From Pelecanus crispus (Eukaryota; Chordata; Aves; Pelecaniformes; Pelecanidae), in NCBI RefSeq assembly GCF_030463565.1, contig NC_134662.1, positions 3,720,001 through 3,784,000 on the forward strand: 64,000 bases of DNA, written 5' to 3'. Position numbers and translations under genes: made by a program. Shown here piece by piece: positions 39,201 through 51,200 of this stretch. How positions within the stretch are numbered: the stretch's first letter is position 1; each line of letters starts with the position of its first letter. The notes below the pieces were generated by a model. The model searched no databases and was not told the DNA's origin. It saw only the letters and a program-made list of their open reading frames with translations.

Positions 39201-42200
39201 CTCTTGCTTTCCCGGCCCTCTGTACGCTGGTCTTACCTTGACCTTTCTCCTTGGGAGCTGCAGTGACCCTGTGCAACAGTGCAAGGGGGAGAGGCAGGGC
39301 CAAGAGAACACCTCCCCGTGTCCCCACTCTGCCTCACCTGCTGGGCCACCGCACTGTAGACATCCTGGGGGATACTGCAGGGCATCAGATTGACGGAGAT
39401 GGCGCCGATAAGGTCCCGGCCAAGAGCTGCGTAGTGCTGCAGACCATTGCAAGAGCCGTCCTGCGTGTGAGAAGAGAGCAGGGTGGAAACAAGGTGTTAG
39501 CGTGTGGATGGAGCCCTGCTCATCCGCCCCCGCTCAACAGCACAGATACACTTGGCTCAGAAGGTTAGCGCCATTTTCCCCCCCCCTCCTCTTCAGACAG
39601 GTTTGCAGCTGATCTCCCAGCAGTGGCAAGGGCCAGACCAGTTTCCATTTTCCTTCTGGCCAGTTTTCCTGTCTGGGTCTCATCACTAACTACTGCTGCC
39701 TATGAGGTTTAAAAAAAGAAAATGGCACATCACACTGCCCCCTCCATGAATTTTCAAAGACATCAGAGCTCTGTGGAAACACTAAAAAACCAGAAAATTT
39801 GGAAAACAACAAATCTGCCTGGGATGTGAGAAGAAGCCCCAAGAACCGGCAGTCAAAGCAACCTCAGAAAACCCAGGAGTGGGACCAGAGGCAGGAAGAG
39901 GCAGGCCAAGCCAAAGATCACTCAGCAAGGCACAGCTGACTCCGAGGCTCCAGCTAGCTGTGCTGCCTCTGCTCTGTGGCTGATGAAAACATCCTCCTGA
40001 CAGAAACCAGCTCTGACCCAGCCCTTCCCAAAGCTGCAGTTAAGAGGCACGCTGGCCGATCTGTCACAGCCGCTGCCCTGACAGCCCTCCTGGGACCAAG
40101 ATCAGCTTGGATGAGACAGGCAGGACCTGAACGATGGCGTGGGAAGGTCCTGCTGCTCCCCAGACAGCGCCAGCAGAAGCGCTTCTCCCAGAAGATGTGC
40201 TGCTGCTTTGGACCGTCCCTGCTCCTCCTGTGCTTGGGCTCTGCCTGGTCAAAGGGAGCCTGCAGCTGCCGGCAGGATCAGCCCTCCTCTCCTCTCCCCC
40301 TCCTCCCCACACCCTGCAGTGCAGCAAGTTGCAGAGCTGAGAATTGACAGGGCTCCGGCAGCGCTGCCGCGGCAGAAGAGCTGCCTCTATTAACCAAATG
40401 CTGATGACTCAGATGGAAAGAGACTGGGGTGCCCTCCAGAAGAAGTCCTTGTTTGAATTTCATTAACAGCACCCTCCACACACCCCCGACCGCTCTCTTG
40501 ATCTTTTGTTGTCATAACAGTTTCAGTTTAGATGGTCTCATACATATTCCAGACCATGGCTACTGGCAGGATACACCCTGTTCTCCCCCCCCACTTCATT
40601 AGGGCCATCTGATCTTCTAATGAGATAAATGAGCAAACCCCTCTCACCAGGAAAACAATTAATCATTGTCTCCCATGCAGCAAGGGGATTTATCAGTGCA
40701 GACAGATAGCTGGCTGGGCAGCGGCTGCAGAGAGCGCTGCAGATCTACTGGGATGCAGCAGGGAGAAAGGGCTGAGCGCTGGCTAAGGGGAGCGGCTGCC
40801 AGGCTCCTCTCCCCGGCTGGGAAGGACAGACGCCTTCAGAGAGCCGAGCGATTGCACTTGCCCTGCTCAGAGCGCGGGCATGTCCGGGACCAAGCAGGAA
40901 CAGGGCTCATGGTGAATGACAGCCACGCCACTGAATGCAGGGGACAGATCAGCTCTGTCCCCCTGCCCTTCTTCAGAGGTCCAGACCTCCCGTCTTTTGC
41001 TCCTGCAGAGCTGCTGGGCTCCAGCCTCAGAACAGGAGCAGAGCAAAGGGCCCCAAAGCCTCAGCACAGCCCCAAGCACTTCAGATAGGCAGGTGCTGCC
41101 ATACACCGTGCCACGGCCCACCCAGCCAGGGTCGGGCTGATTTCCAGTCCTGATCCCATGGCTAGAGAAGGTAAGGCTGGACCAGCTCTCATCCTGCAGG
41201 CAGCTGACTGCAATCTCCCAGACAGGCTCTGCTCCAGCCAAAGGAAGCAAAGCAGCACTTAACTGTACTGGCTCATTAACGGCTGCATGCAGCAGCAAAT
41301 TACTGGCATTCTCAAGCCAAGATGCCTGTAGACTGCACTCCCATTCTTAAGAAAGCCTGGCCACATGGCATAGTAAATGTAGCATTGAAGGCCTGGACGC
41401 TTCTGCCCTGCCTGTTTTCCTCCCCCAGCTCAGTCACACGGGCCCTGCGGATCCGCTGGGCTCCCACCTGGTGAACTGGGAAGTGAGAGATGTAGGCGGC
41501 TGGATCCGGGGACCGCGAGGCTTTGGCGATTTCCATACAGCACGCCAAGGCTTGCCAGGGTTCGTCGGTGTTCATCCACCACTTCCTGCCCTGGGAAAAG
41601 GAAAGAACAAGCTGGTAGGAGCGGGCAGTGCTCTTATGGCACCCCAAGGCAGAGGCAGGAGCCCCTGCGCTCTTGGGATATACTAGGCAAGGCACCGTGC
41701 CTCCACGTCCCTAATATCTCATCGTGTTTTTGGATAGAAATATGTTATTTAGGAAACGCTGCAATGCTTTGTTTCCCTTTTTCCTCTCAAAGCATTATCT
41801 TTCAAAATGTTTTTGTTTCAAAATTGGTTGGATTTACATTTTATTTTACTTTTCAGAAGCTACGCTAAATAAGAGGAATGGTTAAGTCTCCTCTGAAATT
41901 AAAGACAACGCTGATCCCTTTTTGCTTAGCATATTTAGACAATTCCTATTTAGACTCCAACACAGACGAATTTCCCTGCTTTTCAGTTTGGTCACTGAAG
42001 GGGAACCTCTCAGCCCACCTGGGCCTCGCTGCAGGCTCCCAGAGCCCACGCTATCCCCCGTGGTTCAGGGTCCCACCACTCCATCCCAAGAGCGAGCAGA
42101 GCCCTGCCAGCCGTTCTCCACCTACCGTGAGTGGGTGGTCGGCCGAGTCCAGGATCTCCTCCATGATTTCATTGGCGTACTCCAGCCGCTCCTGCAAGGC

Positions 42201-45200
42201 GTTCTTCTTCTTCAGCCCCGTGAGGTTGATGAGGTGGATCTTCAGCCAGTCAAGGCCCTTGGGCCCCAGCGGCCTTCCCTCTGCGAAAAGCAGGATGGCC
42301 CGGGTCACGTCGTTACCGAGGTGGTTGAAATAAGGTGGGCAAGGGTAAGTCCTGCCTCGGAAGTCCATGTTGTGAGGAAACCAGAACACCTTGTCCCTGA
42401 CGTAGTTGGCGATGGAGAGCTTATAAAGCGCATCCATGCGCAAGCTGTGCATTTCGGCTGCCTTCTTCTTGCACAGCAACAGCTCGTGCTTCTGGGACTT
42501 GGTCCAGGTAGACGAATTGCTGGGAGCAGCAGAAGGCCTGGGGGCCTCAGAGATGGGCGGTGGGATGTCCAGCTTCTCATTGCCTTTGTCATTGAAGATG
42601 GAGATGATGATATCCAGCACTGGCTGGTTAATCTTCCAGGCGCAGTTGCCCAGCTGGTTCAGGGCATCCAGCACGGGGTGGAGGTTCACCGGCGGACACT
42701 GCTCCAGGAGCAGCTGGTGCTGGATGGCCCCATCCACAAAGCGCATCAACTTGGTGTCATTCAGGACAAAGGCACCAAAGTGGGGGGACGTCCAGGGTAC
42801 TGGGGGGCACAGCATAGGTATGGCAGAGGAGTTAAAGGTCAGCAAGGTTTCTGCAGCGTCTGACACAAGCTGGGAGAAGATGGGATGGGGTTTTATCAGC
42901 CCAACCTGGAGAGGAGAATCAGAGAGGTGAAGGTCAGCAGCAGAGGATTACAGCTGGAGTCCAGAAGAGCATGTGGTCAGTCAGCCATTAGATAACGATC
43001 ACGCTAAGTACTGACACTGTCCACACAGAACCAGAGGCTCCTCTAAGTGTCCCTGAGCAGGAAAGGCAGCAGGGAGGGAAAAGGGCCTTGCAAAGGCCCA
43101 GTTCTGATGAAGAGGTGACCTGGCACAGTCCCAAGCCCCGCCGCTCTTCAGCCTGGAGAAGAGGAGGCTGCGGAGAGACCTTATTGCGCCCTTTCAGTAC
43201 TTAAAGGGGGCCCACAGGAAGGATGGGGGCAATCTTTTTAGCAAGGCCTGTTGTGACAGGACAAGGAATAATGGATTTAAACTAAAGAATAGATTTAGAC
43301 TAGACATAAGAAAGAAATTTTTTACACTGAGGGTGGTGAGGCACTGGCACAGGTTGCCCAGAGAGGCGGTGGAGGCCCCATCCCTGGAAACATCCCAGGC
43401 CAGGTTGGACGGGGCTCTGAGCACCCTGCGCTGGTTAAAGCTGTCCCTGTCACTGCAGGGGCTGGGCTGGGTGATCTCTAAAGGTCCCTTCCAACCCAAA
43501 GCATTCTATGATTCTATGACAAGGCTCACCTGCCAGCTGCTGCGGAAGGAGTAGATGTGGTAAAGGACGGGGATAAGCTTGGATTCCAGGCGAGGATTGA
43601 GGATGTTCCTGGGCACCTTGACAGCCTGCACCAGGAGTTCCAGCATGTGCATGCCCAGGCGCATGAGGAGCATGTACGGCCAGCCGCAGTCCTTCAAGTT
43701 CAGGGAAGGCCCAAAGCCTGCTTCTGCCACCAGCTTCTCCCAATATTCCCGCGGCAAGTACTCGTCAGGCTGGGAGGTGGAAGGAGAAAATCAGGTCAGC
43801 TGGAGGGGCCAGCCACGCTGCTCCTGGGGATCTACATACCTGGAACATGGCTCTGAGGACCCTCCAGTCTCTGTGTCCCTGTGAGGTCCTCCCTGACAAG
43901 GGTATGTGGGGAAGGACTGCTGACATGGCTGGGGCAAACCCAACAGCGAGAACCTGCTTCTGCTGCAGGCCAGGACAGTGGCACTGCAAAGCCCTTCCTC
44001 TCGCCGCATCCCTGTGCTGACACCCTGTTCCCACACCATCCTCACCCTCCTTGCCAGGCTGCGGATCTGCCTCCCCCACCATGCGCACACAGCTCTGGAA
44101 ACAACACGCTCATCCGGCCCTCGAGCTGCCCAGATCGGTGGCCTTGGCCCCTTTCTCCCCTCTCATCCTGCCCTGCAAAGCACACCCTCCTCAAGCCCCA
44201 GAGCTCTCCTGCACAGGATGCCTGGCTCCAAGGGATCAATTCTGCTGATTTAAAACCTTCAGGCTCAGAAATACCCACTACTATGCCAGAACCGACCCTG
44301 CCCCTGTTCCCATGGGGCAGCGGGCCTGCCAAGCACTAGACGGGGCCTTACTGGTTCTGCTGGCCTCTGCAGCAGCAGATTCCCAGAATCTGGACCTTGT
44401 CCTTGCGAGGAGGTGGACAAACTGCCTCGCCCCGTCTCTGCCTTGCAACCCGCAGGCCCCAGGACCTCCCTCTCCCAGGTGTCCCTACCTGGCTGTTCTT
44501 TGCTAGCAGGTGGATGTAGTCCTCATAGACGTGCTGCACCTTCTCCAGCTGGCGGCTGCGCAGCTTCCTCTGGGTGATGTATCTGTTGTAGACTTTGGAG
44601 CCCAGCTCCCTGGCCAAGACAGCCAGGGATTCTCCTTGTGGAGAGAGGGTGTTGAGGATCTGGGAAAGGGGAAGGCAAAGAGGGTCTTAAGGAGGGAGGA
44701 ACAGAGAGGCGGAGCAGAGAGACAAAGTGGGATTTAAAGCGCCTGTGTGGGAAGCGTGGAAAGATACTGATTCCCGTGATGCAGAGCAGACGATGAGGAA
44801 GGAAATGCAGCCGGGGCAGAGCAGTGGACTTCTCTGGCTGCTCAGCACAGGGAGCAGACAGAGCCTGCACCTAATAACCTGGGCAAACTTTGAGCCTCAT
44901 GTTCTGATTCTGCTAGCCCAAGCAGGATCTCCGTGCTTTGTGGCAGCCCTTTGGCCACCCGGGCGGCCCTGTCCCCGTGGCTCCATGAGGGCAGGGCAGG
45001 CTCCTACCTGCAGCATGATGCTCACGTACTCCTCATCCGGCAGCAGGCACAGGTAGGGGTAGAGAATGTTGTACCCCGACACCGTCTTGAGCTTGGACAT
45101 GCTATGCTTTGACTTCTGCAGGGCCCGGAGGATGGAGTCATGCCACTGGGAACGAAGCGTGGCCAGCAGTTTGCGCTACACAGAAACGGAAGCAAGAGAG

Positions 45201-48200
45201 CAATGCTGTGGTGAGAGTGTGTCACCAGGGAGCTGCTCCCCCTCTTTAAGCCACCGACCCCTGCATCCAGGTCCAGAGGGCTGAAGTGCCCCCCTTCCCT
45301 CCAGCCCCCAGACGCCCTGAGCTTTACCGCTTTAATGGCTTGCGGGGTCAGAGGTTTGCTTGACTCCACCGACTCGATGGTTACAGTGTTGTCCAGCTCC
45401 ATCTCCAGCTGCTGCTGAAAGCACTCCTGCAGCTCCTGCACAGAGAAATCCAGCTTGGGGTACGACACCATCTTCTCCTGCAACAAGAGTGAAACACTAA
45501 GCGCCAAAAGCCAGAGGAAGAGAAGACGTGCTCATTCTCCTAGCTTCCCTGCAAGAGGCACGTGGTATGAGTCCCTGCTGAAGGCACCTTTCTGGGACCT
45601 CGGTACAGAGGTCTGAGGTCTCTGGCTGGCAAACCCCAGGCAGCGTGGAGTAACAGGCCTCTCCAGAGTCTGCTCTGTTCCTGTGTCATGGTCAAGCATC
45701 CCCCCTCCAGCACATGACGGTCATCTCCAGCCCCGCCACCAGCCCTCGGCTTCTCTGTTCCTCTGTATGGCTGTTCCTCAGAACAAGGAGCTGCCTGATG
45801 ATTTGCGTGGGCTACTGAGCAGAGATCGGGCTAAAAAATTCTTCCCATATTACAGTCTTGGGCTGGACCTGAGGACACCTGTGAACACTGTTTGGCCAGC
45901 TCCAACACCTCTCTGAGCTGCAGAGACATCCCTGAGCTCTGTGGCTTACTTTGGAGTAGAAGTCCTGGAGCAGAGAAGACTTGCAGATCTCGGGATTGGG
46001 TGGAGGGGGCAGCTGGTAGTTGGGCTGGACAATCCTGATGGCCCTCAGCACCTTCTCCTTCTCATCTTCCTCAAACAGGCACTTTTGGAAGAGCTCATCC
46101 ACGTGGAAGCCATCATTCTTCAGCTGCTGCACACATCTGAAGAGGGGCAGATAAGATAGGCTTAACCTTTCACAGGGGACTGTGCGCGTTGGACAGAAAT
46201 CGGCACATAATGAGGCAGGGAACGAAGTTTTTTAAGCATGGAGAAGAGGAGACAGATGGGGGGGTGACCCCTTTTGAGGATCCAAGAGGCTTTTCCTTCC
46301 TCAATTGTGCCCTCAGCAGCATCACCCAGACCCAGGCGAGACACACCACAGGACAAAGAGCCACCCCTCTCAAATCCCTGGCAGCCACAAAATTAAAACC
46401 CTGGCAGCCACAAAATTAAAACCCTCTCCCAAAGCAGGGCTTGGGGGCTGGCACCCACCAAGAATTAGCTCTGAGCATAGGGCAGGAGACTGATACACGG
46501 CTCCAGGAGGGCTGGTGGAGCCTCCCCATGCCAGGTGGTTCCCAGTAGCTTTCCCCTGTGCCACCCTTCATGCCAGGGCAGCTGCAGGAGGGTGCAACCT
46601 CTCACACTCATTGGAAAGGCTCTGACAGTCCTGGGGAGTGGGATGTGCCCCTCGCACTTGTCCTGGGATGCCTCTTCCCTTCTCCAGCACGCTCCTCAAA
46701 GCTTGCTCCCTGCAGCAACCGCTGAAAGCCTTGCAGCAACTTGTGCCTGACCACACTGATGTCTGCCCAGCCCCAGACGGGGGAAGAATGGTGCAGAAAT
46801 GGGCATAACCGGGAAACCAACAGAAGGCAGATGCCTCAGTCCACCAAGAACACAACTGCTGGGCATCCTGGCAGCAGGACGCTGTCCTGCGGAAACATGG
46901 GAGCTCTCCCTGCCCTCCGCACACAGCCAGGAGACAGCTCTCAGGGCTGCAGGAGCTGTTGGGGTGGGAGCTGCCTCCAGAGCACAGCTCGTCCCAGCAA
47001 GGTGACCCGCCTCAGGTTACAGCAATCGATTATCCACCCCTCCAACCCGCACCTCTGCTGAGCAGGCGGCTTTCACCTTCACACTCAGGTGGGAAGACTG
47101 AGTTCTGCTGCTGTTGTGAGACTGAGCAAAAAGATGCTGGTTCCTTCACCCTCAAATAACCCTGCTCTCGCCCACCAGCCCAAGGCAGCAGAAGGGAACC
47201 CACGGGGCTGGTCACAGCTTGGGTGAAGGGGCAGGGGACTGCAGTCCATGCACCGAGCCTGGGAGCCACGGCACAGGAGCATGGCTCGCAGGACTGAAGC
47301 AGGAATAGCCTGAGCACCCGGAGCGGCTGCAGCGCCTGCGAGGAAGCTCTCCTCCCAGCAGCCCCCATCGCTGCTGGGGATCAAAATCCCCTGCACAGAC
47401 CAAGATCTCCCACTCCTCAGCCCCGTCAAGAATGCTGCGGGACCGCATCCTCCTGGCTCTGCTGGGCTGGAGCCAAGATCCAGGGCGCAGCAGAGCCCAG
47501 AGGCACACCAACAGACTGGCCTGGCCCATGCCTGGTGACACTGGAGGGAAGACAGGCAGACCCAGGTGACAGTGGCACCAGCCAGGCCCCGGCCCAGGAC
47601 CCCCCATCAGCCACAGAAAGCAAAACGAGTAGGAGGGATCCCCTGGCAGCTTTGGGAAAGCATCAAGAGCCCAAGAGGTGACAAAGAGCGCCCTGAGCCA
47701 GAACTGCAACACGCTGTGAATCCTGCTGCATTTCAGTACGGTTGGGAGCAGGCAGGAGCTTTGGTGAGGAACAGCTCTACTTCTCTGCAGAGCCACTCTC
47801 CCCAAAAACTACCCCACAGCAACCCAGTTACAACAAGCAACTCTCACCTTACACCCTCAAAGGGACCCTACAATCTGGGAGCAGAGCGAGAAACAACCCC
47901 AATCTCGCCTGCTCCCGGCACAGGCTCAGCGCTCCAGGCCATGCTGCTGCCGTGTCCAACTGGGAGAGGACATTTAGGAGAGGAAGGGAAACGAGAGCTC
48001 ATACCCACACACACAGCGCCAGCAAACAGGAGTTGTGGGGAAACACACACGTGCCCTGGTGAGGCTTGGGGTTGCCAAATCTGCAGGCGTGTTATAAACA
48101 TCTGCCTATAGACAGCCCTACAGCTGTACTGCTGTATTGGCGCAACACCCCCACAGGCAGGCAGGAAAGTCAATGCCAGTCACTTCTAAATCAGCTGACT

Positions 48201-51200
48201 GGAAGACATTCATTCAGAGGCATCTAGAACTTGTTATCCAGCCAAGAGACACACGAGGCCAGTGATAAATCTGGGGGAGCAGACACAGCTCTGGCCAGAA
48301 GCAAGGTTGTTCTCACCTCCTACATCTCCTTTCTCTACAAGATCAGAGACAAACTCCCTAGCAGCTGGGGGTGGCAAGGAGGGCCCACTGCAGGAGCCCT
48401 GCCCGTCCCTAAATCTGGCCACGAGAAGTAGGTCAGAGCATCTAAAATGCACGCAGTAGGGGCAGGTCTTCCCGACCCCGGGCCAGCAAATCTCCTCCCC
48501 AGAGCGAGCTCCCAGTTCTCCCAGCACAGCAGCAGGCTGCGGAGATGCTGCCCGGGGCTCGGTGGCACCCTGCGGCAAGTACGTTACCTCCAGATGGTTT
48601 TGGTGGACGACTGGTTCCGGCCCATGCACTCCAGCACTGCCGCATAGGAGTCCAGGTTGGGCCGGAGGCCGACGGACTCCAGCATGGATAACAGCCGGTT
48701 GATGTGCTGCAAGCGGCCCTGAGGATGAAAAGGGAAGGGGGCTGTGGACACAGACACCAGCAGCCCCAAATCACAGCTTCATGCCCCTCTGCTCCTGTTC
48801 AAATATAGCCCCGTCCATCCTGCCCCATCCCCTTCTTCCCCTCGAAGCCACCTGACAGGGATCAGTGGCCTGATTCAGTGGCCTCCTGCCAGCTCCGTCC
48901 CTCTCAGCAGAAGCCAAGCTCTCCTTGAACACTTGTTGAAGGCAGATGTGACAAACACAGATAAAACTGTGACCAACGCTTCTACAAGTGTGATGCTTTT
49001 CCTCCTGAGCCACCCCAATCTCCCCCTCAGCCACCCAGAAAACCTGACAGGTAGAGCAGGGCAGCAGCCCCCAGCTCGGTACCTTTCTGGCCCAGCTACG
49101 CATCACGATGTTGTACGCGTTGACATTCAAAAGCCTTCTCTTCGCAGGGGAGCTGTGGTATAAGAGAAGGAACCTCTCGGCCTCCTCCGGCTGCTGCAAG
49201 AAGAGGAAGCATTCAAGGTTGGCCTGGATGGTCTGCTGCAGGATCTTGAACTGGCTGCTGTCTTTGTCCTCTGGCACCCTGTGAGTTATCTGCACCTTTG
49301 CACCCTCCTTCGCTGCTGCCACCCTGGGCTTGCCGTGGGCGTAGACTCTGTAGAGGCTGGGGCTCTGTCTCCAGGCAGCAGCCACTTTAGCCTTCGGGCT
49401 CTTCTGGCTCTCCTGGCTCTCCTTGGCTTTAGCTTTGGCCTTCACCTTGCTCTTTGGTTTGGCCTTGGCCTTGGCCTTGGTCTTGGCCTTGGCCTTGGTC
49501 TTGGTCTTGGCCTTGGTCTTGGCCTTGGTCTTGGCCTTGGCCTTGGCCTGGCCCTCCAGAGCCTGTTGGGAGGCAGCGATGGATAACTTCCGCTCCACCT
49601 TCAGCTGCCGGATGTACATCTCTTTCTTCAACTTCTCCACCCAGCTGCTGGGCTGGGCTGGGCCCTCATCCCTTCCCTTGGGAGCAGGTTGCTCCTCCGT
49701 GGGGCTGGGAGCCACCACTTTCTGCAGCGGGTCCTCGTACTTGCCATTCCCCAGCGGGGCCAGCTCCACTTTGTTGACAGTCACCTCTGGGACGTTACTG
49801 GCTTGGAGCTGCTTCACTCGAGCTTTCAGCACTGCCGAGAAACACACAGCCGGGGAGAAGTGAAGGGATATGTGAGGTACGGCAGAAGGTTGCGTCCTAC
49901 CCCAGAGCCTCACCTCTGGGAGTGTCCAGAAACATGCTCAGGAAAAGACGGTCCATGCAAGGACTTATTCCCTCCTTGGTCAGCCCTCCTCCCAGCAATC
50001 AGCTGCTTTGGCTACTGTCTTTCTGGGATCCGCCCATATGCTGAAGCCCACCCCAGCATCCCAAGGAACCCACCAACGGCACTGCAAGGGAAAAAGCACC
50101 AGCTCACGCTTATCTAACCTGCTGCCTGGTCACTGCGCTGGGCCTCTCTCCAAGGACCTCACGTCCTCGGCTCACCCAGGCAGAGAGCCCAAAGCCAGAG
50201 CATGTTCCAGATCAGTCTGCAGGGCCCTCGCACACCCTGGAGGGACTCTTTACTGTCCCTTAGGACCATGCTGCTTTTACAGCAACTCAACGCTCCCTGT
50301 GGGCAGGGTGGGCCTCCAAGTCCTTGGGACAGGACAGAACTTGCTCAGGGAGGCCAGCAAGTCCATGGGAAGTCCCACATCCTTGTCCAGACTACAAGTA
50401 TTTCCAGTCTCAAATACCTTCTTTATGGCTACACAGAATGGGAAGACTCCTAGAAAACTTCCTGGACACTGAACAAGGGAAACCCCTGCAGCTCTCCCAG
50501 CCCTCCCCAACTCACCTTCCAGCAGCTCTGTCCTCTCGCAGACGGCATTTCTCCCCGCCTTCTCCTTGGCGCTGGCGGAGGAGTAGTTCCTGAGAACACT
50601 CCATGAGATCCCTGCAGCAGAAAGACACAAAGACCAGGAGGTCAGAGGAGGCTTCACCCCTTACACCGCTCCCTGCCCCACGCCACGCCTGGGCCCCAGC
50701 TGGGCAGCAGGGAGGGCGCAGAGAGGAGAGGGCGAGCAGCGTTTCTCAGCTCAGCTTGCAGGTCCCAGCAACCACAGCAGCAGGGCCACAGAAGAGCGGG
50801 GGACAGCTCTGTGCCAGAACATGACAGGGACACCCCCCTCACCCCCTGGCTCTAATCTCTCGGAGGGAACACGACCCGAGGGATGCCACAAACCCCAGCG
50901 CTGTCGCACGGGGTGACAAGACCCCGGCAACCCCTAGAGCAGGCAGACTCAATCCCACAGCAGGGACAGGACCCCAGGGACCCCCATTTCTACCCTTAGA
51001 GAATGACAATGCCCCAGGACACCCACAGCCCCCATCTCTGTCCCTGGGGCAGGGGGGGTCATGATGCAAAACGACCCTCATGGCCCCCAGCTCTGTCCCA
51101 GCGTAGGGTTTGGGATGCCCAGGACCACAGGGACCCCCCAGCCCCAGCTCCGTCCCCATGCTTGGGCTCAGGCCTCCAGAACCCCCCAGCTCCATCCCCA

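Noticed and set aside
49281-49586. Plus-strand frame reading LGLGLGLG
   Set aside because: It is the antisense shadow of the POLRMT hexamer repeat coding Lys-Ala.
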